In this document: positions 1-14,300 of the stretch, piece after piece
How the letters are laid out: each line of letters opens with the position of its first letter
Numbering within the stretch: the stretch's first letter is position 1
Origin: Amblyornis subalaris
Taxonomy: Eukaryota > Chordata > Aves > Passeriformes > Ptilonorhynchidae
Length of the DNA: 64,000 nucleotides
Reading direction: 5' to 3'
Assembly: GCA_018881555.1 (NCBI GenBank)
Contig: JACAXG010000012.1
Span: forward strand, 7,552,087 to 7,616,086
The notes under the pieces: generated by a model
Told to the model about the DNA's origin: nothing
The model's input: the letters and a program-made list of their open reading frames with translations, nothing else
Database searches by the model: none
Position numbers and translations under genes: made by a program

Positions 1-2090
1 TTCTAACAGTGTGTCTTGTATGTATTTCTTGCCTGATTGTAGATATTCTTACTCTTATGGGTAAATAGCCATCTTTTTTCACAGTCCTTCAACAGCGATG
101 TTTCCTGTCATATTTTTAGGAATTATTTTTGCATTTTACCTAGATGTACTTCAGTTATACACTCTCCTTTTATTTTGAACTTCCAATTTGTTGAGTACTT
201 CCTTGTGGATTACAAGAGTAAATTCGTAATTGGTGCCCAGTGTAACTCTCTACAGCAGTTTTTATATTTGTGTATGATGTCGTCTTTTGTTCATTTTCCC
301 TTTAAGAAAATCAACCATATTTTTTCAAGCATTATAAACTGAAAACTTCCCAGTGAAGTAACTTCCATCACCCAGGATTGGTTTTAGTTCCCCAGTATTC
401 CTATCAAGGGAGAATGACCAGAAGTGAGCACTACAGTGCAGATGTAGACATGCCCTTGATTTATGTAGCAAGTGTTCTCTGTATTCCTTCTGTCCCGTTC
501 CTTTCCAAACTGGTGCATCCTCAGCATGTTCCCTAGGTGTGTGTATTACTCGTCTTTACAACCTGTGTTTTTGTGGAGTGTGCTTGGTTGGTTTTTGGAT
601 TTTTGGTTGTTTGGTTTTTTTTAAAAGTCGATTTATCTGAATCAGATCATGAATTTTGCAGTGTTCTTCCCCAGACCTCCATTTAACCTGCCAGAGACAC
701 AACTCTCCAGCTCTTATGACAGGTTTGAGTATTTAACTGGCTGGGACTCTCCATTTAGAAAGTCATCCAAATATTCTCTAAGCTTTTGAAGATCAGTGTG
801 AAAGTGTCTTTTCTTTCAGTGCCTAAGGAGATTATGCTGGAGAGGGAGAAGTACTGCACTTCAGCAGGGTTGCGTGTGCTTCCCGACCCAAACACTCGCA
901 CTGCTACACACAGGCCAAGCCATTGCCTTGTCTCCCGAGGGTTTCCACCCTCGCAGGAGCAAAGCTTTGGGGTATCACACCCTTGGGTGTGCCTACAGTT
1001 CAGCAATCAGCTGGTGCTTTTTATACTTCGGTTTTGTGAGTTTTGCAGTTTCGTGTTACTGCAGTAATTAAGCCATGGCAGTCACAAATTACTAGATTGC
1101 TACAGTGAAGTCTAAATCCAGACGATGGGGATGCAGTCTCATTGCCAGCCACTAATGGAATTGAGTGATTTCTTTTGTTTTCATGGCTGACTGCCCAGGA
1201 GTATAGAGGAATCCAGGTAAAAACCACCCATTTGCCAACCTATTCTCAGTGGAGGATCCATGAAAACTAGTGTGGATGGGCAGCATTATTTAAAAAAAAA
1301 AAAAGGGCAGGAAAAAAATTAAGAGAAAGAAACAGGAGTGTAGAAAGACATTAAGAGAGAATATTTCCTCAAAAGAGTAGCGTTCTTCTCCCCAGCAGTT
1401 TAGTATTAGTTCACAGTTTCCTGCCCTTGGGTTTATTCCCCTTCTTTTGTGCTGTCCTCACCGTGGTGAAACCACTGAGCTGCATTTAGTCCGGATGCCG
1501 TCTGGAACTGTCTGCATACTTAGGCATTTAAGCCCAGTTTAATAAGAGATACTTAAGAGAGGCTTCAGATGAGGGATGTAGATGCTGGGAAACAAGTTCG
1601 TGTTGCAATATTGTGTTGAGTCCAGGAGGATATGACCTTTGCCTGCTGCCCTGGTGTGGCACACACAGGGAAAGAGAGGAAAGCGCTTGGACTGCAGCCA
1701 GTTTCACGGGATGAGGAGGGAGGAGGGGATCTGTGCTATGTCAAAAGTAGCTGGGACGTACACAGCGAAACTGTTCTGCTCACCTGAAAGCCAGCAGGAC
1801 TCTTGCCAGTCTGTGTGGGCATGGACAAATTAAGTAAAAGAGCTTTGGTTTTCCTCCTCACCGGGCAAGAAGGAGGAATGTTCACCTGCCAAATATCTTT
1901 ATGAGTGTTCAGTACCCCTAAGACCTTGTCCCATTCCTTTGCAAAGGCATGCATCCTGCATGAAGAAGTCAGATCTGAATATACTTGCTACTGGCTGGTA
2001 AAATTCTAAGCTTTGAAACATCATGGTGGCTTTGCCTTTTTTTTTTTTCCTGTTTTCCTCTGAAGCTGTTAATTTAAGTCTAGATATTAT

Positions 2091-2240
2091 GGGCCAAATT
2101 CAGGTGATTAAGTCTGTATTAACTATATTTGAGGAATTCGGCTGTCAAGTGTGCTTGCCTTTTCAGTAGGTGCAGCAGCAGTCACTGTCCTGGTCTCACT
2201 GAAGTCAGTGATGTCCTTTTTGCCTTTGAATGGAGAATCT
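2091..2240. repeat. Decayed amniote palindromic repeat relic
   Basis: The left part opens with GGGCCAAATTCAGGTG, and the part near 2186-2215 reads CTGGTCTCACTGAAGTCAGTG. Both resemble a family of imperfectly palindromic interspersed repeats common in turtles, crocodilians and birds, whose typical core is a gggccaaattc end plus an 'acttcaatggg' centre. The copy is heavily mutated and its limits are approximate. The family assignment comes from memory of its consensus, not from a search. Confidence 0.4.
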
Positions 2241-4875
2241 GTTCCTGTGTAAGGTTACAGTTCTAATTAAAAGGGGGAAACAGGAGGTAGCAGCTTTTGG
2301 AGAAAGGCTTTCTATGCGAGTGGTCTAAGGAGTGCTGAGCTGAGCTACATAGTTAAGTTTCTAGGTAAAATAATGCCAGCCTGTAGGCTTGCTTTGGAAA
2401 TGTCTACGGAGGCAAACATCTGAACTAAATGGTAAGTGGCTGTGGCAGGAGAGTGGCAGGTCTTCATCTCTCACTGCATTGTGCTGTTCTGTCTGCAGAA
2501 AAGCAGCAAAGTGGGAGAGACAGAATGGAAAGCTTTGCAAGAGAGATACAGTTCTTTGCACTCAATACTTATGTGTTGCCCTGAGGCAACACCTAACTAG
2601 TGCCGAGTAGTAGTATTGAGCAAAGTTAAATCCTCCTGCTTAGGAGGAGAATGGCTTGATTCTTACACCTCTTAGCCTCTTCNTTTGGGAAGAAGAGCAG
2701 GGCAAGGTTGTTGGAGCCAGAAAAACATTTGTATCTTTTAAACTATTTTTAATGCCTGCTTTCTTGGTGTAATTCAGAATATTTTCCTGATGGAGCTATG
2801 GAACAGATATGAAGCTGAAGCTGCTCTGTTTGTTCATAGTTCTATTTTCGAGCTTGCATTTATGGAAGTCTGTCTTAATGTAAATCACAGTCTTGCTAAT
2901 GGCGGCCTTGTTTGGAGAAGCCTCATGTTCGAGGACACGTTCTTTTCGGTGGTGGTGAAAAAGCTGGCTGTGACCAAAAGCAGACTAACAGACACTGAGA
3001 CGGCGCGCTGGTTGACATGATGAGTGTGGGTTAGAAAGCTCAGTCATCTTTCCAATCAGAAATGCTGATTCCAACGGAAAACTAGTACTTCAGATTTTCT
3101 CTGGAATCCTTGTATTATTGAAGAACACGTTTTTGTCAAGAAAAGGGGAAGGGCGAGAAGGGGTGCAAGAGCATTAGAAAATAACTGCTAGCGTGGAAAA
3201 ATGAGTTCAGGCTGTGTAGATGGGTTCAGCTGTATTGCTGTGGCTGGGAGGAGGCTGCTGAGCAAACTGGTAATTGGCTCACAGGAGTATCTGTCTTAAA
3301 TGTAACATGCATCTTGAAACCGGGAAACTTGGAAATGTATTAAGGACCTAGCCTTGCTGGACAGTGGCAGTGGATAGTCTTGCCATGCTGGAAGCTTCTC
3401 TTCAGATTGACAATGCAAGTTGCACTTCTTAAGGCAGTTGCTGAAAGCAGCACACTCTCTATTTCTAGGTATGATGCCAGAAAGGACAATTCTGATCACC
3501 CTGCCTGAGCCCTCCAAGACATTCTACATTTCTGCATCAAACTAAATTTCAATTTTGATCCATCAAGTTACTTTTGTAAATGTATTTACAAAAGCATCTA
3601 ACCTGGAATTAGAATGTCACATTGTGGAGAATTCATTACATTTTTCAGAAGTTAATTATTTTACTGTTTAAAGAGATTATGCCTTTTTTTTTTTCCTCAA
3701 AGTCTGACATTACCCAATTTCAGTTTCTAGATACTATGGGAAATATTTTTTCTGCTAGATTTGAAGAGCCAAGCCTACAAAATGCCTTCCATTGAGTATT
3801 TCTATGCAGAGATCACTTATGTTATGTTTTCACCTCCCTTTCAATCAGTTAAATAGATTGAGCACTTAGGTCTTACACTATGGAGCATGAAAGCAGCATT
3901 GACTCAAGGGGCCAGAGTACCCATGCAGTCAATTTAGGAGGTAGCCTCTAGAGTCAAAAACTTTTCCAGCCCTTTGGATCAAAAGCCGAGTTTTGGCAAT
4001 ATCTGTGTCAGAACAGATAAGGTTCCTCCAACAGAAGGAATAGGTTACTTAGCGTGTTTCATTAGCTTCTTCTTGCACTTGAGTATTTTTGCCTTTATTT
4101 TACTAACTGAGTTTGTTTCAAAATGCCAGATTTCTGTAATTCAATTGAATCCCAAAAACATCATCAGAAAGTGACTTGACACAAATCACGAGAAAAAGTG
4201 TCTATTAAATAAGGCTCATCATTCACCATTGTCTAGCAGAATCTGAAATTAATATACTGACATTACTTAAATATGTATATAGTGTATTCTCCTAGTTAAC
4301 AAAAAAGAAATCATAATTTTAGTGCAGACTGTAATTAGCTGTAAATCAACTTGTCAGAGCATTCCCAGCCTCTGGGAATTGACTAGCCAAGGACCAAAGA
4401 TGAAAAAGCAAGGTTTAAAATGAATTATTTAAATCAAAATTCCCTGCCTGCTGGTTTAAATCACAATTAATTTTTTTTTTGCTTTGAATCACTTTGATTT
4501 AACTTATTCCATCACATGTTGCAAAAAAATCTGTCCTTTTTCTTATTTTGTATACTTCATCTACATTCCTCCTTGGCATCCAACAGTTTGTTGCACAGCC
4601 TTGACCCAGCAGTGCAGTCATGATTGTGGCCATCAGCTATGGGGTGTCACGTCCTGCTTGGTGTTGATGTTGACAAGTGCCATGCGGTGGCTCAGTGGTT
4701 CTCAGTGACAGTGTTGCTCTGTCCCATAATATGACTGCTGTTCTGCCAAGTTACCTTCCAGAGACCTTCTTGATGCTTGGATGCTCTTTAGTCACAGCCT
4801 GCCTCTGTTTTTCACTGTTCCTCTCATCAGTTGACTTCATTATGTGGCTCTACTGAAGTTGCGATCTTTCTCTTC

Positions 4876-4898
4876 TTTTTTTTTTTTTTTNCCCCCCC
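4876..4898. repeat. T15-N-C7 homopolymer junction
   Basis: Fifteen T residues, one unresolved N and seven C residues follow each other directly. The N sits exactly at the switch between homopolymers, where read length calls are least reliable. The true length here is uncertain. It lies in the PARD3B intron and has no visible coding consequence. Confidence 0.9.
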
Positions 4899-7800
4899 AA
4901 AAATGGTGCTTTTTGGCAGGCAGAGGGTGACAGTGCTGATGCAGACTGCAGGGAATGCCACTGCTGCCTTGTAGTACTGTTTAAATTGGAGCATTGTTCT
5001 CCTGGTTAAAAAGAGCATCTGCAGATACACTTTCATAAAGGGAGGCAGGGGTTCCAAAACTTTAATGGAGGTAAAATAATTTATCAACCCTGTCCAGAAT
5101 CACACACATCTCAGTCTGTCGGTGAAACGATGTTATTGGACGTATGTTACACAGCTACAAAGTGAGCCTCTTAACTTTTGGTGCATAATATTATGCCCAG
5201 TACTTTTAGTCATGGCCAGGCCACCCCAAAGGGGTGGAAACCAATGAAGGGCAGGTTGGTAGGAAAAACTTCTGTAGTTTCAGGTAGGTGAACAAAGTCT
5301 GTATTTCCCTCATTTCTCATACTGATTAAAATAAGGGAAGATGGTCAAGAGGAATATTTGAGAGCCAATTGTAAATGGTCTTTTTTAATTTCTGACATAA
5401 ATCTTTTTTTTTTTTAATATTCCCATGGCATAACTTCAAAAGTAAGAAGACTTGATAATTTGGTGTCTTAAATAGGATTAGAACTAAGTAGGGTGCAAAA
5501 ATGAATGGCCCAACTAACTTCATCACGCTAGTTATGTGAAATATAAATAATATTCAAACAGTATATTCTCCAGTATACTTGATTATTAACTTTCTCTTCT
5601 GTTTTAATCATCTAAAGTAATATCAGTAATTCAGGGATTTTTTTTAAAATATGATTTTTATCTTGACAGCTGTGCTTTTATTGAAAAGGCAGCAAAATCT
5701 TGTCTGTCTGTATCTTCCAATTTGGTGATCTCATTATAAATGAAATATGTGTATGGTTTTAGTTGGATTTAAAGTGCTGGCAGGTGAATTTAGAATCAGT
5801 TTTAATGGCAATACTGGTCCTACTCAAGGATCTCCAAGGTATGTTGCAATAAACCAGCCAAGATGAAATATAGACAAAGCAAAAAGTTCATTCTTACATG
5901 CTAAAGCCCAAGCTTGGGAACCAAGCTGATGTGCTTATTAAAAGATTAGCTTAAATCCAATTTCAAACAGTTTTAAGATTTGGCTAACTGACTTTTCTTA
6001 ACTCTGGAAGATAATAAAAGTGATTGCTGTGGAAACTACCCAGTATCTAAGAGATGTCAGGGAAATCATTGTATTTCAAGGACAGAGCCCAAATCCATAG
6101 CAGGACACCAGATTTGTGGTGCGTATGTGCAGCAGAAAGCTGGAAATGCTCTATTGCAACTTGTTCTGTTCCATCTCAGTTTCAGTTACTCTGCTGGGGG
6201 GTGCCATGGTACTCGTATCACCTCAGTGTCAGATGTGAAGTCTGAAGACCTTTTTTCATATATGATGTCAAAACACATTTGTCCAAAAATGTGCAGAGTT
6301 CATAAATAACCTCTGTATACCTTCTACAGGGAGAGTCTCAGGCATTAAATGCAGAGCAGGTAGGAGAAGAGTCAGTGTACTACAGACCTTTCAAAAAATG
6401 GTCTCGTATCTCTAAGACTTGACTGAAAGGAGGAAAGAAATTTATAAACAGGATCACAATTTCAGAAGTCTCTACAGTGAATACAAAAGGAAGGACATTT
6501 AGTTGTAAAACATACCTCTAACTTTCTAACAAAATAGAAATATCACTTGAACATGATGCCTCCATCCAAGCCAAATTAAGTCTAAATAATGAAAAAGTAT
6601 ACTTTAGAAAGTCAGAAAGGTCAAGGTTCATGACATCGCATCATGGATTGCAGCTGGCAGGCCACCTCTATAATTTCCATGGGAATAACTAAAGAAAATT
6701 GACCGAAGAAAATGCCTGTAACAACTGGGACATAGCTTGGAAAAAAACACTAAAAGCCAGATGTCCCAGAAGAATACTTTGGAAGTGTAGAGGAGGCAGA
6801 CAGGGATGGGGTTTGTCAATTTTCCTAATAAGTCAGTCAACTCCTCATTGCAAAAAGCCAGTTAATGCAATATGGAATAGTTTAAAAGTCAATTAATATT
6901 TTGAAACTAAACAGCCAGCCTTTTTGCAAGGAGATACTATACAGAGTAAATAAAAATACTTTCAAGTGTCACATTTACAGAAAACATGGATCTGGTATGA
7001 ATTTTAGTGCATAATCAGGCATAAGGACCTCCCACTCAAACTAAGGGCACCGAATTCAGCTTAAAAATATGGGAGATGGAGGAAAATATTGCATTTGAAC
7101 AAAAGGGCTTGAATTAATATTACAAAATTTAATGAAGTCATGGAGACATTGCCTCAGAAAAGAAAGCTGTATTAACTATGCCTCCAGTGAGTAAAAGAAC
7201 AAAACAACTGTTAGGGAACAAAATATTAATGAAAGAAAAAAAGTGTCAGTACAAAATGGTTAGGTTGAGATAAAGGATCTGTGGAAAAAAGATAAGTGAA
7301 TGCAAATTAAAAAGAAGATTAAATTAAAAACCAAAAGCATATATCCCATAGAATGCATCAACAGAGTGATGTGCCGAGTGAAACCTGGGGAATAAGATGT
7401 GTGCTCCAAAATGCAAATACATCCATTGCATTGTTGAGATGGATATTGAAATTGCTCAGGAGACCAGCAGACTGGGAAGCTCAGCTGGCTGCTTTGTAGG
7501 TACAGATATTTGGAATAAAAATGTTGCTGCTTATGCTGGGTTGTAATTCAGAGCTGATCAAAAAGTGTGGGCTCTACGCTGAAAAGGTGAGAAAGAGCAT
7601 TGTAAAATAAGACAACTCTGCAGCAGTTCTTGGCTTCAGCTTTCCCTTGATAAATATATCTGGAGGTGCGGCTGAAAGATGGCTGTCAGCAAACGTGCTT
7701 TAAAAACAGCTAACAAAGGAAAAATGGAGGAAGCCAACAGTATCAGGTGTAAATATGTATTATTTCTGAGGATGTTGGATAAAGAATTTTTGAGCAAGCT

Positions 7801-7986
7801 TCCTGCAGTTCTCAGTGTTGTAAGTGAACCTCCTCTGTGTTGCGTCATTGCTCAGCTATATCCCTGTAAGCAAAGAGCAGCTTTGTGATGGCACCATTTG
7901 CTCAGAGGCAGACTGCAGTTAGTTCTCCAAATTAGTTCTCACCCAATTCCTGTGTCTCCATCCAGTCTTTGCAAAGTATGCTCAGA

Positions 7987-8013
7987 AAAAAACAAACAAA
8001 CAAACAGACACAC
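7987..8013. repeat. Short AAAC-type microsatellite
   Basis: A run of AACA/AAAC tetranucleotides (about five units) decays into CAGACACACC. It is a simple sequence repeat in the PARD3B intron, short enough to be only weakly polymorphic. Confidence 0.75.
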
Positions 8014-11000
8014 CAGAAACACCACCCTACAGGACACCGTACTGTCCGAATGGCAAGTTTCAAGCTTCTAATAGCAAGCTATTTAAAGTGAGTAAGTTAT
8101 AGGTATTGTTATGTACATGTTTAGGAAAGAGAAAAGATTATGATGATGAAGTAGGAAAGTGAATTGTATGTGGACAGTCTTAATTGCATGCTGGAAGGTA
8201 ATGACAGGCTGTGAAATCGTAAGACCTTAAATATAGTTCTGTGTTCTTTTACAAACACATAGGGGACAGAGTCGTGAGCACTCAGTGTGCCACCCACTGA
8301 GAAATGAGAAGCAGGGTGGGGGAGATGTGAGGAGTAGAGAAACACAAGGGCAGCGTGTTAAGCAGACCTGCCGTTGTTTGTTATCCTTGGTGAAACCCTG
8401 CCTTGTGAGGAAAGGGCTTTTATATAAACTGGTGATTAAAGGAAAGAGGTATCTAATTTGGGATTAAGAGAATCACTGAAGAATTTAATAGTAAAAACAG
8501 TTGCTAGAGCAGCTGTTTCAACACAGCTCAGACAACTGGCAGCCAAACTGCTTCCATTTCTTAAGTAGGTGACATATTTAATTTCTCTGCACAGAAGTCT
8601 TAAACGTATCGGGAGAATGGTCTCAATTTTAGACAGTTTTGTCCAAATTTCTTTGCTCATATATTCACCCGAGGCTTTTATGTTGCTCTTCAACTATGAT
8701 GCTTTAGAAAGTCATGCTGTGGATGTGTTGATCCAGCCTGAGTAACAGCTAGAAATGTACTACTAGAAGCTAGTACAAGCCTGGTCCAGAACCACTGCAA
8801 TCCATGGATGTGTTCCTAATGATTGCAGTCGGTTTAGACTGAACTGCAACAACTGTGGGAGCATATTCTTTGATTTCTTTGCTGTCTGGGTCAGTCTGGT
8901 AGTACTTTGATAAACTCTGATTAGGTTACTTGTTTTCTCCAAGAATTCTGCCCACCAATGTTAGCAGTTTCTCTCCAGATTTTGAAGATCCTAGTAAAAG
9001 GAATATATCTTTTCCTGTTCTATATGTTCTTCTTCAGCCCATCCAATCTTATCACAGATATAAGTGAGATAAAAGTAGTCCTTATGAATTAATGTAATTC
9101 AAGGNTGCTGAAGAATTGCGAACATTCAGATCACTAGTGGTTATGGACCAGTGACTTTGTTAAGAGCAAGCACAGAGCTAAAACTCCCGTTGTACCCTGT
9201 TAGAGAAGATTAATTCCTACTTGCTTAAGAATCTTTATCCTCATCTCCAGGCTTGGAAAAGATTGCATTGTTCTAGCATTTAATAGTTATGTAAATTAGC
9301 ACTAATTTTGTCATTTAGCACCTGTGCAAAATTTTCTACTAGAACAGTTCTTTCAAATATGGCATGAACAAAGCATAAGATGCATAGTGATACTGTTCTT
9401 TTGTGGATGCTTATTTGAGAAAATCTGCATAAGCTATTGAGCAGCTTTACCCCAGGTAAAGATGTCGTGGAAATGCCAGAAACGCACCAGCAAAACTTTG
9501 TAGGCATGTAGTTGGCGTTAAATAGCACATAGGCCACTAGTCAGACTTTCAGCAAGCTTTATTTTGGAAATATATTAAGTGCCATAATGTATATGCTGAA
9601 AACCACATATTTATGGTAATGGTAGTGTCTTTGCTGTACTCAAAAACTTTGTCTGCCAAAGTAACTTGGGCTGGCTGTAGAGATATTGACAGAACTCATA
9701 CCTTCTGCTGGCTTCTGCGTGGTATCACTGTGGCCTCCACTGGTTCTGTACTCTGTTCTGCGTGAGCAGATGGGATCCTACAGCTGTTTGAATAAATATT
9801 AATTTTAAAGAATTATGCTGCTCTGATTAACCATTCAATGAGGGGGGAAATAGCAGGGGAGAGAACACCTGAGGAATCTCTCTGCTTCAGGCCTCTTGCC
9901 CAAAAGCATTCATTTAAATGTTTGAGCAGTGATGAGGTGAGGAGTTATGTAAACTGGAAGCTTTTCCTCAAATCACCATCTCGGCATAGAGCGTAATTGA
10001 TAGCTTATGTGCTTGCAACAGCTGAAAAAATAGAGCAGAACATGCAAACACGTCTGCTGTATAACATACGTGGGAAGCAAGTGGAGGAGAGTGGTAACTT
10101 TAATAGAAAGTGAATTATCTGTCATTTTTGTTCCACCCCAGATGTAATTCAGCAAGGAGATTGGATCTGTGCACTAGATAGTCTGAGACAGTGCCTTGGA
10201 AATTGGCAGTCAGAATTCCATCCAGAGGGCAGGAAATGTGTGAACAAAACCCAGCCCAGGTTATCAAGCAAAACCCTGAGGCAACAGGGGTCCTTGGATA
10301 TTGAGTAGCTGGCACTTTTCTTCATTTAAAGAAGAAAAATAGCCCTTGTTTTACAGGTGAAGGGAGATGCCTTGAGAGCAGTCTGTTGTAGATCATGGCA
10401 AAATTTGGCAAGAAAACCAATCTCAGTAGGATTTCACAGTTGAAAATCCATGTGACTGGCTTTTTGCTTGGATCTAGATGCTGGTGTACTGTTGTGTGTA
10501 TCTACCCATGTGTCACCAGGTGTTGGTCATTCATTTAGCATTGTTGCTATGAGTTTTGGTTCAATCTGAGATACTATGCTTTAAAGAAAAGGGATGTTTG
10601 TTTACTGAGAACTGAGATGTCTCCAGTATAGAAAGAATGTATTTTTAGAAGGATGATATAGCCAGTTTTTCCCTTTGTTTTGCTTTTTTAGGGAGGTGAT
10701 AGTGATACGCTTTTGAACTGAACTCAACCACCCAATACAACAGCTGGGACAAAGCAAGTAGAAAAAAGGATGCTAACAGTCCTTCCTCCAAAGATGCTCA
10801 GATAGCAAACACACTTTACAACTGTACATGCAGCGATTAAAGATTTCCAGAATCAGTTAAAAGCTTTGAGGATCCCAGTAGCCGTGCTCAGAAAACCCAT
10901 GTGACTTCGCTGTGCATAGACTTCTGGTAGTCTTCTAATTAGCTTTGTAGCGGTCTCTGAAGGCATCTGGGTTTCTCACTGACTAGGGAATTAGGCTGAA

Positions 11001-11263
11001 TTTAGGCTGCCTGAATATACCAGTGCTGATTTGACCATTTTTGAGCGTTTCTGTAAGGATCTCTTTGCCACGCAGCAGCCCCTCTGGAATGGCGAGCAGG
11101 AGAGGCGTGGTGGGACAGGCTGTGCTGNGGTACTGACTGCACCAGGCTTCATGGCAGAAAGCACAGAGCAGATCGGTTTGCAACAAAAGGGAATTAAAAA
11201 AAGAAAAAGGGCAAATTCAATTAGTCATTTGAAATTGAGTTGGGGTTTACAACTTGAATTTTT

Positions 11264-11330
11264 AGGCCCAGATCCATCAGAGCACTTAAGCACCTGCGTT
11301 ACCTTGAATACATTTTGCTTTTCAATAGCA
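11264..11330. repeat. Decayed amniote repeat relic
   Basis: The run GGCCCAGATCCATCAGAGCA, continuing with CTTAAGCACCTGCGTTACCTTGAA, closely resembles an interspersed repeat widespread in sauropsids. The typical arm of that repeat reads approximately gatccagcaaagcacttaagcac and is followed by tgcttaactttaagca. Only one arm is recognisable, so this is probably half of an old palindromic element. The call rests on a remembered consensus. Confidence 0.5.
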
Positions 11331-14300
11331 GTCATTTGCCTAGCTATCAGAGATCTCCAGGAAACCTGGGCTTAAATGGACATTGTAAAGGATGGAGGAA
11401 GGATGGCAGACAGGCAGTGGTTCTTGGAGAAATTTCNCTTTTTCACTCCCTACACCTTATGTGGTGCCTTAAATAATGCCTCCTTAATGCAATGCTTTGT
11501 GTTACATACCCTGTAAATAAGGTTAGGAAGGGTTATTTAATGATAATTTGACTTTTTCTTTGAAAAAGCTCGTTACTAATCAACCTGAAATCTCCTTAGT
11601 ATTATTGAGGGCAATAACAACCTTAATGTCATTTGATTTCTTTGTATGAAGGGTGGCAACTCTCCCCTCTCTCTCGTCACCAAACATCTGAAGCAAGCTG
11701 TTATTGAGAGATTACTGCAGTGGTACTTGGTCTTACAGAGATGCCATCAGAAACATTTCATTTTTAATGGACAATGGAAAATGTTCAGCTGTCCTTTATT
11801 ACACCTCTTTGTACATAGTCTAAAAATATAAATGGAAATTATAATTACATCTGTAATCCTGGGTCCCAGCTGAAATCGCTTTANTCCCAATGTGAGGGGA
11901 AAAAAATCAATACAGAACCCTTAACCTTGGTATTTTCCTCCTTAGATATTTCATTTTCGGTTGTACTAGTTTATACCACAAGTTTTATAAGTTTTTCAAG
12001 GGACTTTAGTATACAGAGACAATTTTGCATCCTCAAAATGGTAATGCCGCTTTGTGCTTTTCTGACTTAGAAAGTGTAATGATGTTCTTGAGTAATGGGT
12101 TATATTGTAGCTGCTTGGTATAATATGATGTTTCTCTCTTTTACTTTTTGATTATTAAAAAGAGGGGCCTTTGAAATGTTGCAAAGTTCTTTTAAAGAAA
12201 ATCCTATTTTACTGATGGTAGAATTACACATCTTTTTTTTAAAGAGGAACCCAAGTCAGCATTAAATATTTAACATTGAGATTCGGAAAAGACATCTTTC
12301 TCAGCTCACCACAAGCTCTCTACTATATTGTGCTTTTTTCCTATGGGTGTCAAACAGTAGGTCTGTCAAGGTTAAATATTATCATGTTTGGGGGCTTTTT
12401 GTATCAACATTTGCAAGTTACAGAAGTGTCATCAAGTGTTTTGCGTTTCTGAAACCTGCACCTTTCTGCAAACCCAGACTTAGACCAGTAGTTGCTTTTG
12501 TTTGCGTTAGCATCTGAGGAGGAAAGGAGAGGTTCTTTTATGCTGTAAGACCTATGCAAACTATTAATTGTCCACTAATTGCAGCTTCCTCTGAAACACC
12601 TGGTTCTGGTAATAGTCCCAGACATGATGCTGCAGATTAGGGCACACTCTGCTACATTGCCCCAGTAGCCACACTGTTAATAATTGTGGATGTAACATCC
12701 ACAGAGCAGAGTTGTGCTGTTCGTCTTGGTAGACTCTTGTTTCTTCGTAATTGTGTGTATGTACCATTTTCTAGATCATGGGAACTCAAAAAGTAAAACA
12801 TAAATTACCAGCATTCTGGTCAGTCTTTTCTCTGAATGCATGAAAGATGCATTGAAGAAGAATGTTTCCATTGGAAGTGAGGCATTTCAGCAACCTACAT
12901 TTAGTACCCGAGGTATTTATTTGCTGTCTAAGGCTGTCAGGCCTTAACTTCCTGATTTCATTCCAGGATACAGATGTCTCATTTTCTCCCTGCGCTCTCC
13001 TCCCCTTTCAGATACCGTTCTTCTATACAAGAGCCTAATCCAAAGATCATTGAAATGCTTCCATTGATAACCAGAGGCTTTGCAGGGGCTCGATGAGTCT
13101 GGGGCACAAAGTTCTTCATCACACCAAAGTTACTCCTTCTTCTCAATCTGGTATCTAGGCAAAGCACTGATGTTTTTCCATCTTTACTTCCCCCTGCAAA
13201 GTATCTTGATGGTTTTTTTATGAACATGCCACTTCAAGTCTATCACACTGCACAATCTGAAAATACTTAGTGTGATATTATAGTAGTGACCTTTATTGTT
13301 CATTAGTGAATCAGCAGCCTAGCTTACTGTGGCTTTAAATGAGCTATATAAATTGGTTGTTATTTTCAATGATGATTCCCTTGATTTGAACATACTAGAG
13401 CAAAGATAATTGATTGATTCATTATNTAAAAGATTGTTTCAAGTTAGAGGGTGGTTTTATTTAAATTTTTTCCCTCCAGCCAAATTGAGACATGCTGTCT
13501 GGAATCTTCGCCAGGTTCCTACCAGCTTCATATCCAGAAGCACTATTGCTTCACTTTTTCTCACCGATGGCACGTAGTAGCCTTCCTGGGTGAAGAAGGG
13601 ATGCCTCNTTGATTGTGGTGCTGTTCATTGTAATGTCAGCAGAAGTTGCTGACAGTATCATGTCTTGCATGTAAGACTTCATTGCACATGTCTTTGACAC
13701 ATGATGTATGTATACTTTCAAAAGAAATTAAAGCCTATACCAGGTAATACTGTCCAAAGCTTCTCTCTGTCTCAGTGCTGGCTTGCCCGTCTGTTCCAAG
13801 TGCTGTGCTGTCACCTCTGTAAGGTATCACTAATTCCCAGCTGTTGGCATTGCTTTGCCAAGGATGCAGTGTTTTGGTGTGTCTTTAAAGCATTTTCTTC
13901 TGTCTTCAGCTATGTGCTCCTCTTTCAGCTTCAGGATCCTGATGTCTTCTGTTCTAGATACATGACTAAGCTGATAGAACTGTTGCAACAGACTGTACTT
14001 GCTCTCTCTCTAAAAGGTTGTTTTGCTCTAAGGTCTTTGATGTTGCAAATTTATCTTGTCATCTGTCATGCAGCACGGTGTGCAGATGGCACAGAGGAAG
14101 TTTGTTTAGAAGCTACAAATCTCGTTTATTACAAGTGTTAGGGGGGATTCACATAGATCTGGGANATTGGTGATTGCACCAGTTCCCAAAGAGCAAAGGA
14201 TGCTGCATGTCCAGGGACCATGCTAGTAAGTCCTGCTCTGGGTGCATGGTGCTGCCGCAAGCCGGGAATGCATGGAAGAAAAATCAGAGATCTGATCATG

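Noticed and set aside
13701..14141. 146-codon plus-strand open frame as a PARD3B exon or separate gene
   Set aside because: The translation is Leu/Cys/Phe-rich without any family signature and does not resemble PARD3B.
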